A stretch of DNA of 64,000 nt. It comes from Kingdonia uniflora (taxonomy: Eukaryota > Streptophyta > Magnoliopsida > Ranunculales > Circaeasteraceae). Location: the NCBI GenBank assembly GCA_014058105.1, contig JACGCM010000155.1, forward strand, positions 186,001 to 250,000, written 5' to 3'. The notes beneath the pieces are model-generated. The model was not told where the DNA came from. It searched no databases and saw only the letters and a list, made by a program, of their open reading frames with translations. A program made the translations under genes and the position numbers. Positions 36,581 through 47,316 of this stretch are shown here, piece after piece (position 1 is the stretch's first letter; each line of letters opens with the position of its first letter).

Positions 36581-37512
36581 TGCCAGGTTGAATTGATTGT
36601 CTCAATAGGCAACCCTCAGGGCAGCATGTATGTAGATCCCAGTTATAGGTCGATCTGAGCGACCGTGAGGGGACATGTATTGAATATTGTATAGCTGAGT
36701 GGTGTCTCTGCTAGATCAAATTGATTGACTCAATAAGCAATCCTCGGAGAGCGTTGATAGGTTGAAGAGCTATGAAGTAGATCCCGGTTATAGGTCAATC
36801 TGAACGACCGTGATGGGACATGTATTGAATATTGCATAGCTGAATGGCGTCTCTGCCAGATCGAATTGATTAACTCAATAAGCAATCTTCGGAGAGTATG
36901 TATATATTTGAAGAACTATAAAGCAGATCCCGGTTATAGGTTGAGCTGAGCGACCGTGATGGGACTTGTGTTGAATATTGCATAGCTGAAATGGCGTCTC
37001 TGCCAGATCGAATTGATTGACTCAATAAGCGATCCTCGGAGAGCATGTATATTTGAAGAGCTATGATACAGATCCCGGTTATAGGCTGAGCTGAGCGACC
37101 GTGATGGGACTTGTGTTGAATATTGCATAGCTGAAATGGCGTCTCTGCCAGATTAAATTGATTGACTCAATAAGCGATCCTCGAAGAGCGTGTATATTTG
37201 AAGAGGTATGAAGCAAATCCCAGTTATAGGTCGAGCTGAGCGACCGTGATAGAACTTGTGTTGAATATTGCATAGCTGAAATGACGTCTCTGCCAGATCA
37301 AATTAATTGACTCAATAAGCGATCCTCGGAGAGCGTGTATATTTGAAGAGCTATGAAGCAAATCCCGGTTATAGGTCGAGCTTAGCGACCGTGATGGGAC
37401 TTGTGTTGAATATTGCATAGCTGAAATGACGTTTCTGCCAGATCGAATTGATTGACTCAATAAGCGATCCTCGAAGAGCGTGTATATTTGAAGAGCTATG
37501 AAGTAGATATTG
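36581..37512. repeat. 145-bp tandem array, about 6.4 units
   Basis: Units share gaccgtgatgggacttgtg, attgaatattgcatagctg and gactcaataagcgatcctcg. The gaccgtga anchor recurs at about 36660, 36806, 36952, 37097, 37242 and 37387, a period of 145-146 bp. The left-most units are the most diverged. The array lies between integrase and the antisense gene block. Tandem repeats in this 3' region are known for Tat-lineage elements and can seed satellite DNA. Confidence 0.92.
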
Positions 37513-37639
37513 TTATAGTAATTCTCCGTAGTAGGTCGATTTGAGCGAACCATATGAAGATAAGTACAATGTTGAAATAGATTTGCAGCATAATGATGAA
37601 AATTTGCTTTATTGAGTGAAATCTGAAGTTACAGCATGT

Positions 37640-38880
37640 TTAATTTCGATACAGCTTCAGTCGGCGGGTATTCCATGGATAAGGTATAAGTACTTCATCA
37701 TGTGTACTTAAATCGTAAGACCCCAAACTGCTCGCGCCAGTTTTGATGAAGGGACATTCCCAATTATCTGCTAACTTTCCCGTATTAGGTGTTTTGCGAT
37801 GTTGGGGGATTTATTTGAGAACGAGATCCTTGACTTTGAATTCTCGATGTCGAACGCGCTTGTTATAAGACCGTGATAAAGCAAGCTGATATCTTTCCAG
37901 ATTGACAATGGCTATTTTGCGTGTTTCTTCGATCATATTCAGGTTACATGCGATCTGAAATTCATTTTCTTCATATGTCATCTCGTGATCGTGTATTGGG
38001 TGATGATACTGAGTGGGTATTATGGCTTCCGTCTCGTAGGCCAGTAAGAATGGAGTACAACCTGTTGATGTTCTTGGAGTTGTTTAATATACCCAAAGTA
38101 CGTACGGTAACTCGTTCACCCAATTCCCTTTTTTGTCATCTAAATGCTTTTTGAGTCCGTCCACAATCGTTCAATTAGTAATTTCAGCTTGTCCCTTTCC
38201 TTGAGGATAGCAAGGGCTTGATGGGGAGTGAATAATATTATGCTTATTGAGGAACGCAACGACTTTGGAGCCAATGAACTGTGGTCCATTATTGATTCTG
38301 ATAAGATGCGGTCTGCCGAACCAAATGATAATGTGTTCCCAGATGAATCTGATAACTTCTTCTTCTCGTGTTCGACACAAAGGAACTGCCTCTACCTATT
38401 TAGTGAAGTAGTCCGTAACGACCAATAAATACTTTTATTTTTCTGGTGTTGTAGGAAATTCTCCTACGAGATCGAGAGCCCATCGTCTGAATGGCCAGGT
38501 GACTTGGCTTGAGTGTAATTCGAGCGCTAGGGCTCGTATCTTCAGACCGTGACGTTGACAAGCGTCACATTTGTGAGCGTACTCGATCGCCTATGCTTTC
38601 ATCTTAGGCCAGAACATTCCTTGCGTTAAAGCTCTGTTTGCAAGAGATCGTCCTGTGGTATGGGACCCGCATATGCCTTCGTGTAGATCGTGCAAGAATT
38701 ATTGTGCTTCTTTTTCGGATAGACAGAGGAGGTATGGACTAGTGACTGATATTTTGTAGAGGAGGTTGTCCCAGAAAATATATCTACGGGCATTGTCGAT
38801 TAATCTCCGCCGTTTTGTAAGATCCTCCGAAAGTGGGCCATCGAATTTGTTGCGAGGTCCAATGTATCTGATGAAAGGCT
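37640..38880 (-). pseudogene. Tat element integrase, broken
   Basis: On the minus strand the HHCC zinc region (HEGICGSHTTGRSLA, then KCDACQRHGLK) lies near 38690-38560. The catalytic core follows (WALDLVGEFPT, VTDYFTK, then at 38380-38171 RINNGPQFIGSKVVAFLNKH as the second Asp block). The C-terminal part reads LVLK...GKLADNWECPF and SYDLSTHDEVLIPYPWNTRR to about 37640. Several stops and frame changes interrupt it. In family members it inserts the cDNA. Confidence 0.85.
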
Positions 38881-38884
38881 GTCT

Positions 38885-39364
38885 CTAATCACTTCCGATC
38901 TCTTTGTTTCCCCCAGTATTAATGGCGCTGGACACGGTGGTATTAATACTGTGGTTAGAAATGACGTCGATTTTTAAATAGCGAGCTTCTGATCCAAGGA
39001 CCCCAGCAAGGTAAGCGAGTGCATCTGAATGTCTATTTTCTTCCCTTGGCAAATGTTTCATAAAAATTGTCTGAAATTTGTTCATTCGTTCGACCACTGC
39101 AGCAGCATAGTCAATCATTTTCCCATTGGCTTGATAGATTCTTGCGTGATGATTGACGATCAGTAATGAATCAGTGTAGACAAAGAGCTCTGCTACACAC
39201 AGTGTGAGTGCCATGTCCAAGCCATGAATTATTGCCTCATATTCTGCTACATTGTTGGTTACTTCAAAATTGAGGTGAATGGATTTTTCGAGCCGATCAT
39301 TGGAAGGAATAATAAGAACAATCCCCACTCCTGATCTGGCTGGTCCGACGGAGCCGTCCGTCAA
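38885..39364 (-). pseudogene. Second (archaeal-type) RNase H of the Tat element
   Basis: MTDGSVGPARSGVGIVLIIP, NNVAEYEAIIHGLDMALTL, LFVYTDSLLIVNH and HLPREENRHSDALAYLAG are the four blocks of an additional RNase H, with the D-E-D catalytic set visible (D3, E in AEYEA, D in YTDS, D in SDALA). It lies after the ordinary RNase H and before integrase. A dual RNase H is a described feature of plant Tat-lineage elements. The frame itself is open. Confidence 0.85.
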
Positions 39365-39667
39365 AAGTCGCCAACCTTTCTTTGTTACCCATTCAGACTT
39401 CTCTTCAGACTGTACTGTGAGTGGTTCATCTTTGTTATCATCAACGTCTTCTTCCCAATCAGGATCATCTACTAGAAAATTAGCTAGAAAATCTGTTATA
39501 GCCTGACCTTTCTTAGAGTAGCGTGGCCCAAAATGTATGTCATGTTCTCTGAGTGTTACTGACCATTGCTGAATACGTCGAGATTTTTTGCGCTTAGATA
39601 AGATTTCACGGAGTGGATAGTTCGTTAAGACACGAACAACGTGGGCTTAGAAATACTGTTTTAATTT

Positions 39668-40900
39668 TTACGACGTATAGACCAGAGCCAAAAAAAGCTT
39701 CTCGATCTTGGTGTATCTTGTTTCAGCGGGGGTCAGAGTCTTGCTGATAAAATAGACTGGTTTCTCAGTTTTTTCATCAAGTCGGAGGAGGACGGTGCTG
39801 AGAGAAGTATCTGTGACGGCTAGGTATACTATTAGCTCTTCTCCATCTGCTGGTGTGCTCATAACTAGTGGTTTACCCAAATATTGTTTGAGTTCGAGGA
39901 AAGCGGCTTCGTATTTATCTGTCCACTCGATCTCGGGATCCTTCTTTGATTTTCCCCGTGATGTACCTTGTTTTAGCAGATCGAATAGAGGTCGGCATCT
40001 GTCTGATGATTTGGACATAAATCTGTTAAGTGCTGCGATCTTCCCGACTAGTTTTTGAACATCCTTTTTTGTCTTTGGTGAAGGCATAGCCAAAAGAGCT
40101 CGTATGTGTGATTGATCAGCTTCAATTCCTCGTTTGCTGATGAGGTGGCCCAAGAATTTTCTGGATTGTACTCCGAACTAGCATTTATCTGGATTCAAAC
40201 GCATTTTGTAAGCTTGCAAAATCTTAAAAGTTGTTCGTAAATCTGCCAGATGGTCTTCTTTCATGAGACTCTTGCAAAGCATGTCGTCGATGTAAACCTC
40301 TATTATTTTACCGAGTTGATATTTGAACATTTGCGTCATCAATCTTTGATAGGTAGCGCCGGCATTTTTCAGGCCGAAAGGCATGACCTTATAGCAATAC
40401 AGGCCTTGTTCGGTGATGAACGCAGTCTTATCTTGATTTTCAGGGAAAAATGGTATCTGATTGTACCCTGATGCATCATCCATCATAGAGAGGAGTTCGT
40501 GCCCTGTTGTTGAATCGCGCAGATGGTTGATGATTGGAAGTAGAAAGCTATCTTTTGGAGTATGTCTATTGAGATCCGTGAAATCGGCGCAGATTTTGAT
40601 CTTGCCATTTTTCTTTAGGACTGCGACAATATTCGAGATCCAGTCCGGGTAAATAGCTTTGCGGATAAAACCGACCTCAATCAATTTGTCGATCTCTTTG
40701 TTTACTTCGTCTCGTATTTTTGGTGCTAGAGTTCGTTGCTTCTGTTTAACCAGTTCTGCCTTCTCTTTCAACTCTAGCTTGTGGCATGCCATGGCTGGAT
40801 CTATCCATGGCATTTCATGGAACGTCCACGCAAAAACATCGTGGGTATCCCGATGTGTGTTCCTCTCACTACGCCGTTGATCTCGATATATTTTTTTGGC
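39668..40900 (-). pseudogene. pol: Tat element reverse transcriptase and RNase H
   Basis: 40813-40178 carries reverse transcriptase: KEIDKLIEVGFIRKAIYPDW, ICADFTDLNRHTPKD, MMDDASGYNQIPF, MPFGLKNAGATYQRLM and the catalytic YIDDM. One stop codon follows NPDKC, then the same protein resumes as FLGHLISKRGIEADQ and continues through the connection into RNase H (40153-39668: VYLAVTDTSLSTVL, KPVYFISKTLTPAETRYTKI). Sequence upstream of 40813 reads the expected FAW..HEMPWIDP start across a frame shift. Catalytic residues are intact, but the frame is interrupted. Confidence 0.9.
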
Positions 40901-40998
40901 TCAGCGCTTGGCAGCTGATGTTATGCTGGTACTGAATACTGTAATTACTATGCTGGAGCTGCTGCCGGTGGCTCAGCTTCAATTGTATTATCGCAAGC

Positions 40999-41568
40999 TC
41001 AGGCTAATTTTTGGCTGCCTTTGATTTCGTAGATCTCTCTTTTCCAGTCGAACGGTAGTGCTTGATGATATGTGGAGGGGATAATTTTCATGTTATACAG
41101 CCATGATCGTCCTAGGATGCCCAGGTAACGGGATTTTGTATTGATGACGTAAAAAACTACGTCAAGTGTGACTGGTCCGGCCGTGATGGGAAGCGTAATT
41201 TTTCCCACACGTTCTTCCTTGGAACCATTGAATCCAGAGACGCTGATGCCACTTGGCTCGACCCTGTCCTCTAAACCCATTTGGTCGATCGTGCTCTGGA
41301 ATAGTAGTTCGATGCTGCTTCCGATGTCTACCATCATTATATGTAGAACTATGTTATTCATTTTTAACATGATGACGAGAACATCGTGATGCGGGAAGTT
41401 AACGTGATGTACGTCACAGTCTTCGAAAGAAATCCCAGATCGTCGGTTGCTGGATTCTAGCAACAAACGAGCTTCTTTATCTACCATTGTCAGATCATGG
41501 CACTGTCCAACGCGCCTACATTTGGATTTGTTGGAGTGGCTGACTGTCTGAGTCTTGATAAAGTACAA
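40999..41568 (-). pseudogene. Tat element protease region
   Basis: A 189-codon frame holds the retroviral-type aspartic protease: VIMLKMNNIVLHIMMVDIGS gives the active-site D-x-G-S, and LGILGRSWLYNMKIIPSTYH is the C-terminal signature common in plant Ty3/gypsy proteases. It processes Gag-Pol in family members. The frame is open here but is joined to broken gag and pol. Confidence 0.85.
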
Positions 41569-41763
41569 ATGTTTTTCCTTATTCGCTTCGTCAGTCTAGA
41601 CGACCGTGATTTCAGTTTTGTAGCTGCCATCTTTGTAACTTTTTACGTCCACAATATATTCAAGCATCCGACCATGTGAAAATATACTTAAGAGGTGAAA
41701 TTTCAACACGAAACATTGTTTCGTGTCATGATGGGGGATCTTGTGGTGAATGCAGTATGGCTT

Positions 41764-43027
41764 TCATGGTATGGGTTGAAGAGTATTGGCATTTTTGAAG
41801 AGTTCATCCTTTTGCAGTAGCGGATATATGTTTACAATAGTAGTTGTCAACTGTGGTAAGCGCAGAACTGGTCTCTTTTGTCCTTGGCGTGTTCGATCAT
41901 CATAGGACTTGAAACATTTCATATCACCTCCATAGTCTTTACTGCTGTTGCGAGTACGTTCTCCGGTATGATCGTTGGTGGATAGAGCGATGCGCTGAGG
42001 TTTTTGTTTCTCAGTCGTTAGTCTTTCTAGGTCGATGAAATTGTTGACATTTTCCATCATATCCTCTAATGTCTGGGGCTTATTGAGAATCAGATGTTCC
42101 TTGACTCGTCCATCTATGAGTAACGCATTAGTGAAAGCGGAGATCGTGATCATTTTGTCGAGGTTATCGAGCTTTCGAGCTAGCCCAAAATTTTTTCTGG
42201 TAAATGTCTCCAATCTTTCCCCTAGCGCCTGCTTGAGACTAAAGAAAGAGTAAAGACTTTCCTCCTTGTCTTTTTTATGTGAATAGTTCATGAAGTTGCT
42301 CGAAGGTGAGGATAGATCCTTCATCGAGTGTGTGAAACCATTGTAAAGGCTCGCCTTTTAAGCTGGTCGGGAATAGACGACAGAGGATGTGGTTGGAGGA
42401 GGAATATAGTCCTAAAGAATCTTGAAATTCTTGGACGTGTTCTACAGGATCCCTCCCTTCATATTTCTGAATCGTTGGAGTGCAAAAACTGGTTGGTACT
42501 TCTTCGTCTAGCAACTTCTGTGCGAGGGGTCTCTTCTGTAACTTTGTATAGTTGCTCCTTCCAGTGAGTATTTGAGCGTCTAAGAGATCTTTGATGCATT
42601 TGTCCACCTGTTCTGGAGTGAGGTGTTGTCGAGACGTGACAACTCATCTTGTTGTTGGTCCCCTCACAAGATTGTGCTCTCCTGTTGCTTCTCCTATGCG
42701 GTCATAGACTGAAACTCGATGTTTTTCTCTATTTTGCTCCTCTTGTGGCTATAGATCTATTACCGCTCCAGCGGGTAATGGTGGATTGATGTGACTTCGA
42801 GGAAGGATTGGTTCTTGCTGAATTTTAGGAAGCGCGGGCAGAGCATTTTGTTGTCTCAAATTTGCCTTTATTTGAGCTTAGAGTGCCCTGATAGTATCTT
42901 GCATACTGGCAAGTTATTTCTCCAACTTCATTCGTCGCTCAGTTTCTGCCTGCTCAGTCATTTGCAGATCCGTCACTCCTTAAGCAACATCAGGCAGGGC
43001 GTGGTGTGATTTGTCTTGATTTGCCAT
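41764..43027 (-). pseudogene. gag: Tat element gag, broken
   Basis: Gag forms the virus-like particle. The likely start is the ATG at 43027-43025 (MANQDKSHHALPDVA). The first 130 codons hold several stops. A gag core follows at 42607-42275 (IQKYEGRDPVEHVQEFQDSL, LKGEPLQWFHTLDEGSI). A frame shift near 42300 then leads to 42324-41764 (SFFSLKQALGERLETFTRKN, GRVKEHLILNKPQTLEDMME). The retrotransposon gag fold WF..L..GSI.TFEQL is recognisable. It cannot be translated as one protein. Confidence 0.85.
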
Positions 43028-43079
43028 TTTTCAAAGATAAATACAATGACAACTAGATTGGAGAACGCTGAGTGTAATC

Positions 43080-43103
43080 TTCATTCCCACAAATAGCGCC
43101 AAA
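43080..43103 (-). promoter_or_regulatory. Primer-binding site of the Tat element
   Basis: On the minus strand TTTGGCGCTATTTGTGGGAA follows the LTR end directly. The TTTGGCGC...GGGA form is typical of plant Ty3/gypsy elements of the Tat/Athila branch. I do not assign the tRNA. Confidence 0.7.
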
Positions 43104-43890
43104 TGTAATAGCCTATTTTCGTATTGTACGAAGATAACGCTTTACACCTTTGAAATCTAGTATGTTTAGTTATGAACAAGAAACAAACAACACCATATTT
43201 AGCGCGGAAAGCCCTTGAATGGGTTAAAATCCATGATCTCTCCTGAGGATTTTATAAAGAGAGAGAGGTATATTTAGACTGCTAACTAGTACAAAGAGAG
43301 AGAGAGAGATGTAGAAATGATCTCTTAGAGGTTCTCAGAGCAGCCTCTCTAATTCGTAGCTATCTAGTCTTATTTATAGGTCTTATAATATGACCGTTGG
43401 TTACATTGATGAGGAACGTTACAATATCGAGTTTTGATGAGTCTTCATGGTGGACTTTTGTAACGTCTTGATACTTGTTGATATGTAACAGATCTATTAG
43501 CATTCTTTAGTTGTAGCTTCAGATCATTGGGAAGATACAATCTCATGTGATGCTCGCATGCATACGACCTGTTGACAAGTGGAGGAGTATCTTCTGTAGC
43601 GCGAAGTCACAGGATGGTTTGATATCTCCGAACTGTTGATGAAGATATGATCTCTAATAGTGTTGGCGTGTATTCAAACTGCTGTTGATGAAGATATGAT
43701 CTCTAATAGTGTTTGCGTGTATTTGAACTGTTGATAGATATCTGAGTATTTTTTGTAGTGCGATGTTATTGGATGCTTTGTCATCCCCGAGCTATAGATG
43801 AGGAAGTTTGTATTACGATCTCCTTGCATTTAGTCCTTGATTGGTTATCAGTATTTTTACTCGAGTTATGTGAGTTTGAATATCGGACTC
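43104..43890 (-). repeat. 5' LTR of the Tat element, outer end missing
   Basis: 787 bp matching the 3' LTR, beginning TGTAATAGCC and losing similarity after ATATCGGACTC. The partner runs about 30 bp further to its TG/CA end. Confidence 0.9.
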
Positions 43891-43894
43891 CATA

Positions 43895-44190
43895 GGGTAA
43901 TTATCGAGACTGATGCTGAGGTAATACACTCCTTTTGTAAGAACAGCGAAGCAAGGATATCCTGGACTACTAAAGCTATTCTACATGACTGTTTGGCTTT
44001 GTTTGGATAGTTTATTAATATTAGTATATGTTATGTATCCCATATTGCTAATTCAGTTGCCCATGTGATTGCCACTAGGCCTATGAGCGATAATTTTTGT
44101 CTTACTTGGGCTGGTTCCCCCTTTTTTTTATCCCCTTCAGATCATTAATATACGGTTTACCAATAATAATAAAAAGCAAAAACAAAACAA
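43895..44190 (+). mobile_element. LINE tail with RNase H-like domain
   Basis: The plus strand reads IETDAEVIHSFCKNSEA, ISWTTKAILHDCLALFG and VSHIANSVAHVIAT, the end of the RNase H-like domain that closes plant L1 ORF2. A 3' tail near 44160 with AATAATAATAAAAAGC follows. The 5' part is cut off by the Tat LTR. Confidence 0.7.
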
Positions 44191-45420
44191 ATGAAATATG
44201 CACCTAAGGTCCTTTTGAGATACCATTTTACGCGCATGTAATATTTGAATATTGTCCTTTCTGCAAGAACAAAGTAGGATTCCGTTATGATCGTATTGAT
44301 CTCCATCTTCTAGATTTCATATTACTCAATGTCAATTGACGCATGATATGTTGTTTCGTTTAGTTTTTTGAGTGCCACTTTTATTTCAGCATGGTTTCTT
44401 TTGATAGTCTTTCCATTTTCTCTCTGTCTTTACTAACTTTAATATATAAAACTTGGTACCATAAAGCAAAATAAAACAAGGCGAATGATTAAAATTGAAC
44501 AAAAACTAGTTTGAGTTTTCCAACAAGAGAGTCTAATGCAAGCCGTAAATATTGCTCTGCTCATCATATTCTTCATTAAGTTATACCTTAAGAGATTTTG
44601 ACATATTTTTTGTACCCTAAAGATAAAGGTGCACTAATAATTTTTATCCTAAAGATGCATCTTTTTTTCTCTCAACTTAATGAGATTTCCAAATTTGTGG
44701 TCCCTAAATATGTCTAAAATGCTTTGCAAGGTAGTATGTATTCATCTTTCACTAGGTGACATGGGAGAGTTGGATTCACTGGACTTTTCCAATAATATAT
44801 TCTGGTCCATCTATTTATCGATTGCGTCTCATTGTCATTTCTAAGACTGTTAAACAATAGTTTACACGGCCAAACAATTGTTTTTAAATGTGGTACATAC
44901 TAATTTAGAATAGTTGTGTCGTAAATAATACTTGCAAGTGCCAGAGAGTGAGTATATTCAAGTTTGTGTTGTAAGTTCCTCACAACAAATTTATTGGTGA
45001 ACTATCCCTTAGGATTGGCATCTGATTTGGTATCATCTAAGGAATAGACGTAAGACTTTGTTGAACAAAATCTGTTACATCTTAGGAGGTGGATATCAGC
45101 TAAGGTGTAACAGATTTAGTAGTCCTTGGATATTATAGTCTACTGTAGTGGAGCCAAATTGGGAAAGATCAAGAAAATTAAAAAAAATTAGGTCAGTAAG
45201 ACCTTCGAAATGCTATTGGTTTTAGTAGTTTGAATGAGTTCTTTTGGGTTTTTGAATTTCTTATTGTCTCTCACTTGCTATATCTCATTATCAAGCCAAT
45301 TTTAGGTACTACAGATTTTGACATTTTGAATAAGCTTTTAAAACTTGTAGTAGTACCAGGTTTTGTTTTTCTCTATTAAAATTTAATTTGTATTGAGGTT
45401 ATCTTGTTTTCTAATATTTT
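44191..45420. other. Unassigned AT-rich DNA
   Basis: No coding region, RNA gene or clear repeat was recognised. Confidence 0.5.
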
Positions 45421-45435
45421 TTTGAGTTGTTGCAG

Positions 45436-45833
45436 CCAAAGGGGGAAACAAAAGAAGACAAAATAGGAGATAATCCATATGGTTAATGCATCACCCTTGA
45501 AAATCTTAGGAAAAAAGATAAAAATACTTTATCAAAAAGAGAGATTGGGAGAAATATCGCTGCCCAAGAAGCCTTCTCTTAGCCTTTGTAAGTAGTAAAA
45601 CTAGACCAACCATACCCATTTCATATATATATTTGTTAGTTCTTTTGGTGATGTTTTTGTCTCTCTAAGTCTAACTAGATGTTTGTGTATATGTTTTAGG
45701 TTGGAGATGTGAGAGAGTTGTTAGAAGTATTTTGGTGGAAAGGAGAGGTTCCAAAGGGTCTCTCTAATTGTAGAGAAGAGGCGAAGTGCATTTGGGTGAA
45801 GAATTCAGATTTATCATAAACTCTATTGCTTTA
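45436..45833 (+). other. Exon-like fragments of an unrecognised gene
   Basis: After TTGCAG at 45431-45436 a short open stretch ends near 45588 at CTTTG/TAAGTAG. A second block follows an AG at 45700 and reads VGDVRELLEVFWWKGEVPKG to a stop near 45820. The borders resemble splice sites, and the second block has a Trp-Trp and mixed charge. I do not recognise the protein, and it may be a captured fragment. Confidence 0.3.
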
Positions 45834-45925
45834 GAGTTGCAATGTATCTTGGCTTTGCATGTACTAAGTTTTGATTCTCATATATATATAATAATATGTT
45901 TTAGTACAACTTTCATTGTTAGAGC

Positions 45926-46260
45926 ATCTCCAGCAGTTGGAAAAATGGATTTGAGTTTAATAGTTTTATCAAATCAAACTTTGAAGTCACACTTTTGAGC
46001 TTCCAGCAGTTGAAAAAATGGGTGTGAGTCGTTTGCGTGGCACTGTCAGAACTCGACCGGGTGTGAGGAGCTCACACCCAAAAAAATGAGTTTTGCAGAG
46101 TTTAAAGCGCCGTGCGGACTAAATTGTACCGCACAAATTAAATATGATTTATTAGTGTGAATGAAAATGAATCATTGTGGGCGGAGTAATAAACACCGTG
46201 CGAACTTAACAATTATTTTTATTCAAAAAAGACCTACCACGTCATCAGCAATGGGGAGTA
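45926..46260. mobile_element. Possible MITE-like segment
   Basis: The start AGCATCTCCAGCAGTTGGA is a type of sequence often seen at ends of short plant inverted-repeat elements. A related block, CCAGCAGTTGAAAAAATGGG, recurs at about 46003. A matching far terminal repeat was not found. Confidence 0.3.
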
Positions 46261-46516
46261 GAGTGTGGGTTAGATTTTATTGGGTATTTAGAGAATTAAT
46301 TGAGACACTAAAACATTTATAGTCAATTTTGATAGTATTATGTTATTCTATTTCAGCAAACTATAATTATTTAATTCATTAAATTTTTAACATGTTATAT
46401 CAATATTATCGATTAATCTTTACTTTATATTAAGAAATTTGATTGACGTTACCCAATTTTTGTTGGCAAAAACGCATGTCTTTTCTTTGTGGTTTGAATA
46501 ATACCTTGGTGATTAC

Positions 46517-47060
46517 TGTTAGTCCCACATTGGATAAGTGAAAAGAGTATTTTTACTTTATATTGGGTTACACATGTATAACATGTGTAAGTAAGTGGTG
46601 CTCTCACAAGAGTGTGAGGCGAGTGTGTGAAGGCTTGCTATGGGGACGCCCATGGGCTTGCGTGTGTCACGAACCACCCATGTGGACTATTTTATAGATT
46701 CTATTCGAATAAGTCTATTCGAATAAGATTGTATTCGAATAGAATAATATTCTATTCGAATAAATCTGGCAATTACAATCTATTCGAATAGATTATGATT
46801 CTATTCGAATAAATCTGGCAGTAAGAAATGTATTCGAACAAAAATAGATTCTATTCGAATAAAACATACAGATCTTTAAAAGACATAAATCTTCTCAGAG
46901 GTGTGTCTTGGAACGCAACCCTATCTACAGATGCTTCTAAAGGACACCTTCTCCTTTATTTAAACAATCATTCTTGATGTGTTTGATACATAGAAAACAT
47001 CCCCGAATCTCATTACTCCTCTTCTACATTTGATTTCTTCTTGAGAGTGAAATCACAGAT
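46517..47060 (+). repeat. Copia 5' LTR, approximate right end
   Basis: It starts TGTTAGTCCCACATTGG. It contains ACATGTATAACATGT near 46571 and a cluster of TATTCGAATA palindromes at 46702-46861. No second LTR is in the window, so the end is a guess. Confidence 0.5.
46702..46861. repeat. Cluster of TATTCGAATA palindromes
   Basis: Seven exact copies start at 46702, 46716, 46732, 46753, 46781, 46802 and 46852, and one near copy lies at 46831. They fall within 160 bp of the copia LTR. A block AAATCTGGCA separates some of them. Confidence 0.95.
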
Positions 47061-47316
47061 AGTTCGACAGGCGTATCGACTTGAGTGCTTCAAGTCTATA
47101 TGATTTGATCGCTGTATCTTGGGAGATAGGCACCGTGAAAACTGTGAAGTACCATACGCAGGGTGAAATTTGTCTTAAGGAAATTGCAGTGATTGCAAAC
47201 CTCGAACTTCAGTTCTTTTATTTCCTTTTTGTTCATCTTCGACATACATCTGAATACATGTTCTACAATCTTAAGACAGATTTCAATTATCTTCTTTATG
47301 TTCAAGTTTTGTGAAG

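Larger units (their letters stand above)
28964..43890 (-). mobile_element. Tat-lineage Ty3/gypsy retrotransposon with antisense gene module
   Basis: On the minus strand the order is: 5' LTR (43890-43104), PBS, gag, protease, reverse transcriptase, RNase H, a second RNase H, integrase, a 145-bp tandem array, a block with genes on the opposite strand, a purine tract and the 3' LTR (29780-28964). The second RNase H between RT-RNase H and integrase is a known mark of the Tat lineage. Stops and shifts occur in gag, RT and integrase, so it is not autonomous. The 5' LTR lacks about 30 bp at its outer end. The flanks do not match each other clearly, so the insertion site has probably been rearranged. 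Confidence 0.9.

Noticed and set aside
36581..37512. CRISPR-like array
   Set aside because: Units are contiguous, about 145 bp, with no unique spacers, in plant nuclear DNA inside a retrotransposon.
36934..37553. Repeated minus-strand frames (SRSLSSTYN..., HFSYAIFNTS)
   Set aside because: They are produced by the 145-bp tandem repeat read in one frame; no start context or homology suggests a protein.
28959..43904. ATTAT target-site duplication around the Tat element
   Set aside because: ATTAT occurs at both edges, but the right LTR is truncated before it and the flanks are unrelated, so the match may be chance.
46702..46861. Heat-shock elements in the copia LTR
   Set aside because: The consensus needs two bases between TTC and GAA. 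Here TTCGAA has none, so it does not fit.
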